Assembly (NCBI GenBank): GCA_964472035.1
Contig: CAYYIT010000006.1
Coordinates: 1 to 64,000, forward strand
Source: UBA3855 sp964472035
GTDB taxonomy: Bacteria > Bacillota > Clostridia > Oscillospirales > Ruminococcaceae
Direction: 5' to 3'
Length of the DNA: 64,000 nucleotides
Position 1 is the first letter of the stretch, and each line of letters starts with the position of its first letter. A program made the translations under genes and the position numbers. Shown one piece after another: positions 43,260 through 52,348 of the stretch. Below the pieces are notes generated by a model, which ran no database searches, was not told where the DNA came from, and saw nothing but the letters and a program-made list of their open reading frames with translations.

Positions 43260-44195
43260 ATGAAAGACCTGAAAATCGTATTCATGGGTACACCGGACTT
43301 TGCGGTACCGTCCCTCTGTGCGCTGGTCGAAAGCGGCGCGGAGGTCGCAGCGGTATTCACACAGCCCGATAAGCCCAATGGAAGAAAGTACAAGCTCGTG
43401 CCTTCTCCTGTCAAGAAAAAGGCGCTGGAATTTGCAATTCCCGTGTACCAGCCCAACTCCCTGCGCAAAGCGCCCGATGCCGATGAGGCAATGGCAGTGC
43501 TGCGCAGTATTGCTCCGGACTTTATCATTGTTGCCGCATACGGCCAGATCCTTCCGAAGGAAGTGCTGGAGCTTCCGAAATACGGCTGCATCAACGTCCA
43601 CGCATCGCTCCTTCCGAAGTACCGCGGTGCGGCACCCATCCACCATTGTATTCTCAATGGTGAGAAGGAAACGGGCGTGACCATCATGCAGATGGCGGAG
43701 GGCCTCGATACCGGTGATATGCTTTCCAAGGGCAGTCTCCCGATCGGTGAGGAGGAGACCACCGCCGAGCTGCATGACCGCCTCGCGGAACTCGGTGCCA
43801 AGCTCCTGCTTGAGACGATCCCGGGAATGGTCGACGGCACCATTGTACCGGAGCCGCAGGACGACAGCCTTTCCTGCTACGCGTCCATGATCCGTAAAGA
43901 CATGTCCGCACTCGATTTTGCAAAGCCCGCATTGACGCTCCACAGAACGATCTGTGCGCTGACCGGCTTTACACAGATGGAGGGAAAACGTTTCAAGGTC
44001 TTCCGCAGCAAGGTCGTTTCCGGTACGGGCAATGCACCCTGCGGTACCGTGACCGATCCCGAACAGTTCATCGTACAGTGCGGTGAGGGGACATTATTGC
44101 AGCTGACAGAAGTACAGATCGAAGGCGGAAAACGCCTGAATGCCACCGATTTCATCCGCGGCAAGAAGCTGACAAAGGGTCAGCAGCTCGGCTGA
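43260..44195 (+). CDS. fmt: Methionyl-tRNA formyltransferase
   Basis: A 311-residue enzyme: IVFMGTPDFAVPSL at the N-terminus, AAYGQILPKEVLELP, and the catalytic INVHASLLPKYRGAAPIHH with Asn, His and, further on, Asp in EGLDTGDML. C-terminal tRNA-binding domain present. It formylates initiator Met-tRNA. Its Shine-Dalgarno (GAGGAGG) lies inside the end of def. Confidence 0.96.
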   Translation: MKDLKIVFMGTPDFAVPSLCALVESGAEVAAVFTQPDKPNGRKYKLVPSPVKKKALEFAIPVYQPNSLRKAPDADEAMAVLRSIAPDFIIVAAYGQILPKEVLELPKYGCINVHASLLPKYRGAAPIHHCILNGEKETGVTIMQMAEGLDTGDMLSKGSLPIGEEETTAELHDRLAELGAKLLLETIPGMVDGTIVPEPQDDSLSCYASMIRKDMSALDFAKPALTLHRTICALTGFTQMEGKRFKVFRSKVVSGTGNAPCGTVTDPEQFIVQCGEGTLLQLTEVQIEGGKRLNATDFIRGKKLTKGQQLG

Positions 44196-44213
44196 TAGGA
44201 AAGGAAGATAATT

Positions 44214-44891
44214 ATGGAACTTATTCTGATCATTCTGCCCGTGATCCTTTGCATCGCGGCATCCGTCAATGTCAATTCCACCTATAGCAAATACAGCAAG
44301 ATGCGCAACACCAGAGGCCTGACCGGCGAGCAGGTCGCAAGACAGATCCTCGATTCCAACGGTCTGTTCTATGTCAGAGTGGAGCATGTCCACGGCAAGC
44401 TCTCCGATCATTTTGATCCCCGTTCCAATGTCGTGCGTCTGTCCGACAGCGTGTTTGCAGAGACCTCCGTTGCAGCGCTCGGTGTTGCGGCACATGAGTG
44501 CGGCCATGCCATCCAGCATGCGCAGGAGTACGGCCCCGTCAAGATGCGTACCGCACTGGTGCCGTTCACCAATCTCTGCTCCCATGCATGGTATATCGTG
44601 TTCATGCTCGGTCTGTTTTTTGCAGAGACCGCACTCGGCAACAGCCTGATCTGGATCGGCGTCCTCCTCTTTGCCATGGTGGCTGTGTTCCAGCTGGTAA
44701 CGCTCCCCGTTGAGTTCGACGCCAGCAACCGTGCGATGAAGATCCTTGAGGGTGACGGCTTCCTCTATGGCGACGAAGTCTCCGCAGCATCCAAGGTGCT
44801 CAAGGCAGCGGCACTGACCTATGTGGCATCCCTGCTCAACTCCCTGATGCAGCTGCTCCGTCTGCTCATGATCGCCAACAGAAAAAGATAA
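44214..44891 (+). CDS. YugP-type zinc metallopeptidase, membrane
   Basis: A 225-residue membrane protein. N-terminal helix (LILIILPVILCIAAS), then the zinc motif AAHECGHAIQHAQEY, two more helices, and VEFDASNRAMKILE, which may supply the third ligand. This matches the YugP family (PF04298), putative membrane zinc proteases of unknown substrate. GGAAAGGAAG precedes the ATG. The stop overlaps the rsmB start by one base. Confidence 0.9.
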   Translation: MELILIILPVILCIAASVNVNSTYSKYSKMRNTRGLTGEQVARQILDSNGLFYVRVEHVHGKLSDHFDPRSNVVRLSDSVFAETSVAALGVAAHECGHAIQHAQEYGPVKMRTALVPFTNLCSHAWYIVFMLGLFFAETALGNSLIWIGVLLFAMVAVFQLVTLPVEFDASNRAMKILEGDGFLYGDEVSAASKVLKAAALTYVASLLNSLMQLLRLLMIANRKR

Positions 44892-46183
44892 TGGAAAATG
44901 CAAGACATCTTGCCGTACAGCTTTTGATGCGTACCGAGAAGCAGGGGAGCTACTCCAATCTGCTGCTCGATCAGGCGCTGTCAGCCTCTGAACTGTCCGC
45001 TCAGGACAAGAAGCTGTGCGCAATGCTCTATTACGGAGTGATCGAACGGCGTCTGACGCTGCATCATATCCTGCGCGGCTACAGCAAAAAAGCACCGGAG
45101 AAACTCGATGCCGATATCCGCAATATTCTGTACCTCGGGCTCTACCAACTTGCGTTCTGTGAGAAGATACCGGACAGAGCCGCAGTGAATGAGTCGGTCC
45201 TGCTTGCCAGACAATTCCGCAAGGCAAGTGCCTCCGGTTTTGTCAACGCAGTGCTTCGCAGCTTCCTGCGGGACGGCAAGGAGATCCGGATCCCGACACA
45301 GAAATGGCAGGCAAAGGAAGTGCAGTATTCCGCACCGTCCGCACTGATCCGGAAGATCGCATCCGAACAGGGTGAGGCATTTGCCGATCAGTTCTTTGCG
45401 GACAGCCTGGATCCGCCCCCGACGACGATCCGTCTGAACCCTTTGAAGGGAACAGCGGCGGCGCTTGCAGATGCAGGGCTTTCTCCCGAAGCGTTTTCCA
45501 GACTGCCGGATGCTTACACCATTACCTGCTCCGACGTCAGAAAGAATCCCGCATTTCAGAGCGGTATGTTCCATGTGCAGGATCTTGCCTCACAGCTCTG
45601 CTGTGCAATACTGGATCCGCAGCCCGGAGAGACCGTAATGGATCTCTGCGCGGCCCCCGGAGGCAAGACCTTCACGATCGCACAGCGTATGCAGAATACC
45701 GGATCGGTGCTTGCATTCGATCTGCATGAGCATCGTGTGAAACTGATCCGAGACGGCGCCGAACGGCTCGGCCTGACCTGTGTTACCGCTTCGGTTGGTG
45801 ATGCGTCGGTGTTCGATCCGGCTCTCCCACCGGCCGACAGAATTCTCTGTGATGTGCCGTGTTCCGGTTATGGCGTGATCCGCCGTAAGCCGGAGATCAA
45901 ATATAAGCCGCTGGAAGAGTCAGCAGAGCTGCCCGATCTGCAATATGCGATCCTTGAGAACGCTGCGCGTTACCTCAAGACGGGCGGAACGCTCGTGTAC
46001 TCGACCTGTACGATCCTGAACCGCGAGAACCGTGATGTGGTGCAGCGTTTCCTGCAGTCGCATGAGGAATTTGTGCTCGTTCCGCTGACGGAATTCGGAT
46101 TCAGCGAGGGCATGGCGACCTTCTCGGCAGCCTATGATAACTGCGACGGATTTTTTGCCGCAAAGCTTACAAAAACGAGGTGA
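44891..46183 (+). CDS. rsmB: 16S rRNA (cytosine-967 C5) methyltransferase RsmB
   Basis: A 430-residue protein. An N-terminal NusB-like RNA-binding domain (LTLHHILRGYSKKAPEKLD, NILYLGLYQL) leads to a SAM-dependent methyltransferase domain with MDLCAAPGGKTFTIA and two cysteines in DVPCSGYGVIRRKPEI and YSTCTI. It methylates 16S rRNA. Shares one base with the preceding stop; rlmN follows four bases after its stop. Confidence 0.94.
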   Translation: MENARHLAVQLLMRTEKQGSYSNLLLDQALSASELSAQDKKLCAMLYYGVIERRLTLHHILRGYSKKAPEKLDADIRNILYLGLYQLAFCEKIPDRAAVNESVLLARQFRKASASGFVNAVLRSFLRDGKEIRIPTQKWQAKEVQYSAPSALIRKIASEQGEAFADQFFADSLDPPPTTIRLNPLKGTAAALADAGLSPEAFSRLPDAYTITCSDVRKNPAFQSGMFHVQDLASQLCCAILDPQPGETVMDLCAAPGGKTFTIAQRMQNTGSVLAFDLHEHRVKLIRDGAERLGLTCVTASVGDASVFDPALPPADRILCDVPCSGYGVIRRKPEIKYKPLEESAELPDLQYAILENAARYLKTGGTLVYSTCTILNRENRDVVQRFLQSHEEFVLVPLTEFGFSEGMATFSAAYDNCDGFFAAKLTKTR

Positions 46184-46187
46184 CCGC

Positions 46188-47219
46188 ATGATGCAGAAAG
46201 AGATCCTGTCCCTCAATCGGGACGAGCTTGAGCAGGCACTCACTGCCATGGGGGAACCAAAATTCCGTGCCGGCCAGATCTACCGCTGGCTGCATGATAA
46301 AAAAGTGACCGATTTTTCGCAGATGCTCGATCTGCCGCAGTCACTTCGCACAAAATTATCTGTTGAATTTTGTCTAAAAAATCTATTTGTTGCAAGAAAG
46401 CTTGAATCTTGTATGGACGATACGGTAAAATACTTATATAGACTGCCTGACGGGCAGCATGTCGAGACCGTATTGATGTCCTACCAGCATGGATGGCGGC
46501 TTTGCATTTCCACGCAGGTGGGATGTAAAATGGGCTGTCAGTTCTGTGCATCGACCATTGCCGGATACGTCCGGAACCTTTCACCTGCGGAGATGCTTCT
46601 GCAGATCGATGAAACGGAACGCGATGCCGGAGTCGTGATCTCGGGTGTCGTGCTGATGGGAATCGGCGAGCCGCTGGACAATTATGAGAACGTCATGCGT
46701 TTTCTGGAGCTTCTGTCCGACGGCAAGGGCCGGAATATGAGCCTGCGCCATGTGACGCTTTCCACATGCGGTATCGTTCCGAAGATCCGCGCGCTTGCTG
46801 ACAGCGTCAGCGGCCTGACACTGGCAGTCTCACTGCACAATCCGACCGATGCCGGACGCAATGCGATCATGCCCGTGAACAGACGCTATCCGCTGCAGGA
46901 GTTGATGGAGGCGTGCAGGTACTATTTTGAAAAAACAGGCCGGCGTGTCACCTACGAATACGCCGTCATGCAGGATGAAAACGACACGGAGGCGGATGCC
47001 AGAGCGCTTGCCCGGCTCCTCAAGGGACAGAATGCGCATGTCAATCTGATCCCCGTCAATGCCGTGAAGGAGCGCAGCTACCATGCAACACGCAGGGCAG
47101 CGCAGGCATTCCTGCAAAAACTTGAACGCTGCGGCGTACATGCCACAGTGCGAAGGACGCTCGGCAGCGATATCGAAGCTGCCTGCGGACAACTCCGCCA
47201 CGAAGCGGATACACAGTAA
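46188..47219 (+). CDS. rlmN: 23S rRNA / tRNA adenine-2 methyltransferase RlmN
   Basis: A 343-residue radical SAM enzyme with the cluster motif CKMGCQFC inside CISTQVGCKMGCQFCAST, VVLMGIGEPLDNYENV, RHVTLSTCGIVPKI and the C-terminal catalytic Cys in IEAACGQL. It methylates A2503 of 23S rRNA and A37 of some tRNAs. ATG 46188 (or the next codon, also ATG) follows GAGGTG. It is flanked by rsmB and the phosphatase-kinase pair, standard for Firmicutes. Confidence 0.96.
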   Translation: MMQKEILSLNRDELEQALTAMGEPKFRAGQIYRWLHDKKVTDFSQMLDLPQSLRTKLSVEFCLKNLFVARKLESCMDDTVKYLYRLPDGQHVETVLMSYQHGWRLCISTQVGCKMGCQFCASTIAGYVRNLSPAEMLLQIDETERDAGVVISGVVLMGIGEPLDNYENVMRFLELLSDGKGRNMSLRHVTLSTCGIVPKIRALADSVSGLTLAVSLHNPTDAGRNAIMPVNRRYPLQELMEACRYYFEKTGRRVTYEYAVMQDENDTEADARALARLLKGQNAHVNLIPVNAVKERSYHATRRAAQAFLQKLERCGVHATVRRTLGSDIEAACGQLRHEADTQ

Positions 47220-47242
47220 ATGACAGAAAGTGGGGTGAGGAT

Positions 47243-47968
47243 ATGCGATGTGCAACAGCCACCAATATCGGCCTGATCCGTGATGAGAATCAGGATGAGG
47301 TCATGGCTAAGGAATACGATCATTACATTCTGGCAGCCGTTTGTGACGGCATGGGCGGTGAACGCTCCGGTAGTCAGGCAAGTGAAATTGCTGTGCGGGA
47401 ATTGTTCGACCATTTTTCTGCCGGCTATCATGCCGGTATGGATGCGGATGAGATCCGGATCCTGCTGCTTTCGTCCATATCCGCCGCCAATTCTGTGATC
47501 TATACCACGGCCAGAATGGACTATCGCAGCTACGGCATGGGTACGACCTGTGTTGCGGCGTTCATAGAGCCTGGCTACATTACCATCGCCAATGTCGGTG
47601 ACAGCAGAGCCTACCTGATCGAGCATGGCACCATGCGCCAGATCACGGAGGATCACACAGTGGTCAATATGCTGTACCAGCAGGGTAAGATCCGGAAGGA
47701 TCAGATGCGTCAGCATCCCCAGAGGAATATGCTGACCAAGGCAGTCGGTGTAGAAAGGGTCATCCGCCCGGACTACTTCCGCATTCCACATGAGGAGGAG
47801 TTTCTGCTGCTGTTATGCTCGGACGGATTGTCCAGCTATTGTGAGGAGCAGGAAATTCTGAATATATTAAACCAGTGTCCGTTTGCAGAAGCGCCGCAGG
47901 CGCTGATTGACCTTGCCCTCAGTAAGGGCGGCAGGGACAATATTTCACTTGCACTCGTGACAAAATAA
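47243..47968 (+). CDS. prpC: PP2C-type serine/threonine phosphatase
   Basis: A 241-residue phosphatase. Metal-binding motifs: DENQDEVM, VCDGMGGERSG, IANVGDSRAYLIEHG, LCSDGLSSY and GGRDNISLAL. It reverses the action of the PASTA kinase encoded next. GGTGAGGAT precedes the ATG. In Bacillus the pair responds to muropeptides and growth state. Confidence 0.95.
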   Translation: MRCATATNIGLIRDENQDEVMAKEYDHYILAAVCDGMGGERSGSQASEIAVRELFDHFSAGYHAGMDADEIRILLLSSISAANSVIYTTARMDYRSYGMGTTCVAAFIEPGYITIANVGDSRAYLIEHGTMRQITEDHTVVNMLYQQGKIRKDQMRQHPQRNMLTKAVGVERVIRPDYFRIPHEEEFLLLLCSDGLSSYCEEQEILNILNQCPFAEAPQALIDLALSKGGRDNISLALVTK

Positions 47969-47985
47969 TAAGTATGGAGGGTATG

Positions 47986-50244
47986 ATGGATAAGAACATT
48001 GGTAAGAAGCTTGACGGCAGATACGAAATTACCGAGCTGATCGGCGTCGGCGGTATGGCGGATGTCTACAAGGCAACCGATATCATCGACAATAAGGAAG
48101 TAGCTGTCAAAATCCTGAAGAAGGAATTTGCCGAAAATGAAGAATTCCTTCGCCGTTTCCGCAATGAATCCAAGGCGATCGCACTTCTGTCCCACCCGAA
48201 TATCGTAAAGGTTTACGATGTCGGTTTTTCGGACAAGATCCAGTTCATCGTAATGGAGTACATTGACGGTATCACCTTGAAGGAGTACATTGAGAATGAG
48301 CGCGTTCTGACATGGAAGGATTCTGTGCATTTCATCATCCAGATCCTGCGTGCGCTCCAGCATGCGCATGACAGGGGCATCGTACACAGAGACATCAAGC
48401 CCCAGAATATCATGCTCTTTACCGACGGCACCATCAAGGTCATGGACTTCGGTATTGCAAAGTTTGCCCGTGAGGAGGGCCGTACCGCAACGGATCAGGC
48501 GATCGGTACAGTGCATTATATCAGCCCCGAGCAGGCAAGAGGCGATGTGACCGACGAAAAGAGCGACATCTACTCCGTCGGTGTCATGATGTACGAGATG
48601 CTCACAGGTCAGAAGCCGTTCGATACGGACAATCCTGTGACCGTTGCCGTAATGCACATGCAGAACACCCCTGAGCGTCCCCGTGCGATCAATCCCGACA
48701 TTCTCCCCGGTCTTGAGGAGATCATCCTGCGCGCCATGGAAAAGGACGCCGAGAACCGTTATCAGACCGCTTCCGATATGATCCAGGACATCGAGTCGTT
48801 CAAGAGCAACACGCAGATGACCTTCGGCTACTACGAAGAGGATGTTCCGGAGGAAGAGGTTTCCGACGATACGCAGCTCTACGAGGCACCTGCGGCCGCT
48901 GCTGCTGTACCCGTTCCGGACGATCAGGACGACGATGACGATTACGATGACGACGACGATTACGATGATGATGAGGACTACGATGACGAGGATGATGAGG
49001 AGGAAGAACGTCACTCCCTGTTCATTCCGGTCATGACAGCAGTTACCATTGCCTTCATCGTTGTGGCAGTTTTCTTCATTCTCTGGCTCGTCAAGGGTGT
49101 CATCAACGGCAATGACACCACCACCAAGTACAAGATGCCCAATCTCGTCGGCATGGACTACTACGAGGCAAAGGACCAGTATCCCTACCTCGATATCCAG
49201 ATCAACGAGACCGAATACACCGAATTCGAAAAGGATGTGATCTACTTCCAGGATGTGGCAGTGGATGACTCCGTAACCACCGGTATGACCGTATATGTAG
49301 ATGTCAGCCTTGGCATCAGCATGAAGAAGGTTCCCGATGTCACCGGCATGTTCTACGAGTATGCTGAGCAGCTGCTGGATCAGGAGGGCTTCCTCTATGA
49401 GCGCCGCTATGACATCAGCGAGGACGGCGTGACCGAGAACAATGTCATCCGTACAGAGCCCGCAGCAGAGGAAGAAGTACCGGCAGGTACCAAGATCATC
49501 CTCTATATCAGCAAGGGCGTGGATGACGATCTGATCGAGATCGACAATTTTGTCGGCATGACACTGGACGAGGCGACCCTCATGTGTGATTACCTCGGAC
49601 TTGTAGTTGAGACAAAGGACGAGGCATCCACAGAGCCCGAGAACACTGTCATTGCACAGGATATCGCAGAGGGCGAGTGGGTAGAGATCGGCGCGACCAT
49701 CACCCTGACCTACAGTAATGGTGAGGATCCGTCCGGTGAGATTCCGTTCACACTGCCGCTGCCGCAGAGCGCACAGGGCAGATATGTGATCGACTTCATC
49801 TCTGCTGACAGAGGTACTGTCATGAGCCAGAAGGTGAATGCAACTTATTCCAAGTCCGTTACCGTAACCATCGAGGGCAGCGGTAAGGAAACGATCACCA
49901 TCGCAGTCATCAACGAAGCAACCGGTGCGCAGGCAGAGATCGGTGTATATACATTTGATTACGCGAATGTATCCGTTACCGCAGTGCGCGAGGATATCAA
50001 TGCTGCCTTTACCGCAATTGATCCGACCGAGGAACCGTCCACCGAAGAAGTGACCGAGGCACCGACCGAAGCACCGACCCAGGCTCCGACTCAGGCTCCC
50101 ACACAGGCACCGACTGAAGCACCGACACAGGCTCCCACCGAGGAACCGACACAGGCGCCGACTGAGGCACCAGTAGTGGATCCTACAGAGCCTCCGGTCG
50201 TGGAAACGGATGCTCCTGCTTCTGAAAGCGGGGAAACCGCATAA
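47986..50244 (+). CDS. prkC: PASTA-domain serine/threonine kinase PrkC
   Basis: A 752-residue membrane kinase. Kinase domain about 1-280: GVGGMADVYKA loop, Lys42 (VAVKILKKEF), catalytic Asp136 (HRDIKPQN), DFGIAKF. An acidic juxtamembrane stretch almost wholly of Asp, Glu and Tyr (about 305-340) precedes one membrane helix (about 343-370). Outside are three PASTA domains (to about residue 585), an extra beta-rich domain, and a Thr/Pro tail of PTEAPTQAPT repeats. ATG 47986 is preferred for spacing from GGAGG; ATGs at 47974 and 47983 are in frame. The stop shares a base with the rsgA start. Confidence 0.95.
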   Translation: MDKNIGKKLDGRYEITELIGVGGMADVYKATDIIDNKEVAVKILKKEFAENEEFLRRFRNESKAIALLSHPNIVKVYDVGFSDKIQFIVMEYIDGITLKEYIENERVLTWKDSVHFIIQILRALQHAHDRGIVHRDIKPQNIMLFTDGTIKVMDFGIAKFAREEGRTATDQAIGTVHYISPEQARGDVTDEKSDIYSVGVMMYEMLTGQKPFDTDNPVTVAVMHMQNTPERPRAINPDILPGLEEIILRAMEKDAENRYQTASDMIQDIESFKSNTQMTFGYYEEDVPEEEVSDDTQLYEAPAAAAAVPVPDDQDDDDDYDDDDDYDDDEDYDDEDDEEEERHSLFIPVMTAVTIAFIVVAVFFILWLVKGVINGNDTTTKYKMPNLVGMDYYEAKDQYPYLDIQINETEYTEFEKDVIYFQDVAVDDSVTTGMTVYVDVSLGISMKKVPDVTGMFYEYAEQLLDQEGFLYERRYDISEDGVTENNVIRTEPAAEEEVPAGTKIILYISKGVDDDLIEIDNFVGMTLDEATLMCDYLGLVVETKDEASTEPENTVIAQDIAEGEWVEIGATITLTYSNGEDPSGEIPFTLPLPQSAQGRYVIDFISADRGTVMSQKVNATYSKSVTVTIEGSGKETITIAVINEATGAQAEIGVYTFDYANVSVTAVREDINAAFTAIDPTEEPSTEEVTEAPTEAPTQAPTQAPTQAPTEAPTQAPTEEPTQAPTEAPVVDPTEPPVVETDAPASESGETA
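50055..50190 (+). repeat. Thr/Pro repeat tail of PrkC
   Basis: Tandem 12-base units encoding PTEA and PTQA. Length variation between strains is likely. Confidence 0.85.
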
Positions 50245-51131
50245 TGCCTGCCGTATCCACGGAAGCCAATTACAGCACGATCATCAAATCTGTCAGGGGA
50301 CTCTACACCGTAGTGTCCCCTGACGGTGTTCTGACGGAATGTCCGGCAAGGGGCATCCTGCGCAAAAAAGGCCAGGAACCCTATGTCGGTGATCATGTGC
50401 TGCTGGACGGTGATGTGATCGCAGAAGTGCTTCCAAGAAAAAATGAGATCATCCGTCCGCCCCTTGCCAATCTCGATCAGCTCTGCTTTGTGGTATCCAT
50501 GTGCGAACCGCAGCCGAATCTGCGTCTGCTGGACAAGTTCATTGCCGTTTCCGCCTATAAGGGCATCGAACCGCTGCTCCTCCTGACAAAGGTCGATCTT
50601 GCGCCGTTCGAGGAGATCCAGCAGCTCTACAGCTCGATCGGGATCCCCATGATCCTTGTGGATTATCAGAATCCCGACAGTCTGGAACAGGTGCGTTCCG
50701 CCTTTGCCGGAAAGGTGAGTGCCCTGACGGGCAATTCCGGAGCCGGAAAATCCACCCTGCTCAATGCACTCGATGAAACGCTCGGTATCCCGACAGGAGA
50801 GATCAGCCAGAAGCTCGGCAGAGGCCGCCATACTACCCGCCATGCCCAGCTCTACCCCCTCCGTACAGGAGGCTATATTGCCGATACACCGGGCTTTTCC
50901 ACGTTCGACACCCAGCGCTATGCGATCATCCGCAAGGAGGAGCTGGCGGACTGCTTCGTGGAATTTGCGCCCTATCAGGAACAGTGCCGCTTCCATGACT
51001 GCGCCCATGTCTGCGAAAAGGGCTGCGCCGTCATCGAGGCGGTCAACGCCGGTCTGATCCCGAAAACACGGCACGAGAGCTACTGTGACATGTACGAAGA
51101 AGCCAGACAGATCAAGGAGTGGGAGCTGTGA
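50244..51131 (+). CDS. rsgA: Ribosome small-subunit GTPase RsgA
   Basis: A 295-residue circularly permuted GTPase. N-terminal OB fold (GDHVLLDGDVIAEVLPRKN), then G4 TKVDLA, G1 GNSGAGKSTLLN, G3 DTPGFSTF, and a zinc-binding segment with Cys, His and Cys (QCRFHDCAHVCEKGC). It checks the 30S subunit late in assembly. In Bacillus rpe separates rsgA from thiN; here it is absent and the genes overlap by four bases. Confidence 0.95.
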   Translation: MPAVSTEANYSTIIKSVRGLYTVVSPDGVLTECPARGILRKKGQEPYVGDHVLLDGDVIAEVLPRKNEIIRPPLANLDQLCFVVSMCEPQPNLRLLDKFIAVSAYKGIEPLLLLTKVDLAPFEEIQQLYSSIGIPMILVDYQNPDSLEQVRSAFAGKVSALTGNSGAGKSTLLNALDETLGIPTGEISQKLGRGRHTTRHAQLYPLRTGGYIADTPGFSTFDTQRYAIIRKEELADCFVEFAPYQEQCRFHDCAHVCEKGCAVIEAVNAGLIPKTRHESYCDMYEEARQIKEWEL

Positions 51132-51754
51132 AACAATGTGTCATCATAGCCGGCGGCGATGTCCGTGAGGAAATTGCCGTACCGGAGGGCGCGCTGCTGC
51201 TCTGTGCTGACTGCGGCTACCGCCATGCCCTGCGGCAGGGACTGGTACCCGATGTCCTGATGGGGGATTTCGACTCGTTCACGGAACCGCTTCCTGAAAC
51301 CTGCAGGGTCCTGCGCCATCCCGCGGAAAAGGACGAAACGGACACCATGCTTGCGGTGTATTACGGAAGGGACTGCGGCTGCCGCGAATTCCACATCTAT
51401 GGTGCGCTCGGCGGCGCGAGATTCGATCATACCATGGCCAATATCCAGATGCTGCACCATATGGCGGAGCAGGGCCTCTGCGGCATCCTGCATGACGGGA
51501 ACACCACGATCTCCGTTCAGCTGCCCGGAACGGTGGCGTATCCGGCATTTGAAGGCTACCTGTCCATTTTTGCATTGACAGAAACCTGCGACGGCGTGAC
51601 GCTCAGAGGTGTGAAATACCCCCTTGAAAACGGTACTCTGCACAGCAGCTATCCGCTCGGCGTCAGCAATGAGATCACAGCGGATCACGCCGAAATCACA
51701 TTGCAGTCCGGTGTGCTTCTTGTGATCCGGACGATGGATGCACCAAATTCCTGA
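51128..51754 (+). CDS. thiN: Thiamine pyrophosphokinase
   Basis: A 208-residue enzyme. Catalytic-domain motifs: ADCGYRHALRQGL, VLMGDFDS, KDETDTMLA and GALGGARFDHTMANI. A smaller C-terminal beta domain follows. It makes thiamine pyrophosphate from thiamine and ATP. GTG start at 51128 overlaps the rsgA stop (GTGA) and follows AAGGAG by eight bases; another GTG three codons earlier lies within the site. Confidence 0.93.
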   Translation: MKQCVIIAGGDVREEIAVPEGALLLCADCGYRHALRQGLVPDVLMGDFDSFTEPLPETCRVLRHPAEKDETDTMLAVYYGRDCGCREFHIYGALGGARFDHTMANIQMLHHMAEQGLCGILHDGNTTISVQLPGTVAYPAFEGYLSIFALTETCDGVTLRGVKYPLENGTLHSSYPLGVSNEITADHAEITLQSGVLLVIRTMDAPNS

Positions 51755-51777
51755 GAAAGAATATACTGTACTATACA

Positions 51778-51854
51778 GGCCACCTCTGAAAACCTCCCTC
51801 ACGGCAGAATTTCTATTCGCAATTTTGCTCGTGTTCCGGTTTTTAGAGATGCCC
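51778..51854. repeat. 77-bp palindromic element between thiN and spoVM
   Basis: Imperfect terminal inverted repeats GGCCACCTCTGAAAACC (51778-51794) and GGTTTTTAGAGATGCCC (51838-51854) flank an inner imperfect palindrome (CACGGCAGAATT against AATTTTGCTCGTG). It looks like a short non-coding MITE or a structured intergenic repeat. Confidence 0.6.
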
Positions 51855-51879
51855 TACAGAAAATCAGGAGGTGTTACTT

Positions 51880-51966
51880 ATGAAAATCGTTGTGATCAAA
51901 AGCCCCAAGCTGCTTGCCGGTGTGCTGCGGATGATCTTCCGCATCAAAAAAGAAGAGAATGAATAA
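51880..51966 (+). CDS. spoVM: Stage V sporulation protein SpoVM
   Basis: A 28-residue peptide, MKIVVIKSPKLLAGVLRMIF then RIKKEENE. It aligns with Bacillus SpoVM (26 residues, MK-x3-IK-x-PK-x-L-x-G-x2-R), keeping the key Pro9 and the amphipathic helix. SpoVM recognises the curved forespore membrane and anchors the coat ATPase SpoIVA. The position just after thiN is the same as in Bacillus, which strongly supports the call. AGGAGG lies eight bases before the ATG, and a terminator follows at once. Too short for routine gene callers. Confidence 0.92.
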   Translation: MKIVVIKSPKLLAGVLRMIFRIKKEENE

Positions 51967-51972
51967 CCGGAG

Positions 51973-52008
51973 CCGGAGGTCTGTGAATGCGGACTTCCGG
52001 TTCTTTTC
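51973..52008 (+). terminator. Terminator after spoVM
   Basis: CCGGAGGTC and GGACTTCCGG form a 9-bp stem with a nine-base loop, followed by TTCTTTT. Confidence 0.8.
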
Positions 52009-52051
52009 CATTCCTGTCCCTGCATAGAATGTGGAGAAAGGAGTGACGGAG

Positions 52052-52348
52052 ATGGACGCAGTCATGATCGAGATCCCCGATGCCGTATCGGACGGCAGCT
52101 GGGAACCACCCGTAATTTCCCACCGGCAATGCAGCAAACCGCAGCGTACCGATCGATCCAGCTGGGCGGATGTGTTCTTTGCCCAGTATACTGTATGCAT
52201 CCTGCTGCTGACGGCAGTGCTGGTACTCCGGCTGGAGGCGCCGCAGACCTACGCGCAGATCGCCGCTGCCTTTGCAGCTGACATCACAGCACCGGACGAA
52301 GCCTGGGTCCATGCGCTCATCGAACGCGCACGAACGCTTTGGAGCTGA
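52052..52348 (+). CDS. Small single-pass membrane protein upstream of the SpoIVFB-like protease
   Basis: A 98-residue protein. About 50 cytoplasmic residues, one membrane helix (VFFAQYTVCILLLTAVLVL), and a short extracytoplasmic tail of about 30 residues. Position and topology match SpoIVFA, which anchors SpoIVFB, but the LytM-like domain of SpoIVFA is absent. ATG 52052 follows AAAGGAG by eight bases. Its end overlaps the protease gene by ten bases. A truncated or minimal SpoIVFA analogue is a reasonable inference, not shown by sequence identity. Confidence 0.7.
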   Translation: MDAVMIEIPDAVSDGSWEPPVISHRQCSKPQRTDRSSWADVFFAQYTVCILLLTAVLVLRLEAPQTYAQIAAAFAADITAPDEAWVHALIERARTLWS

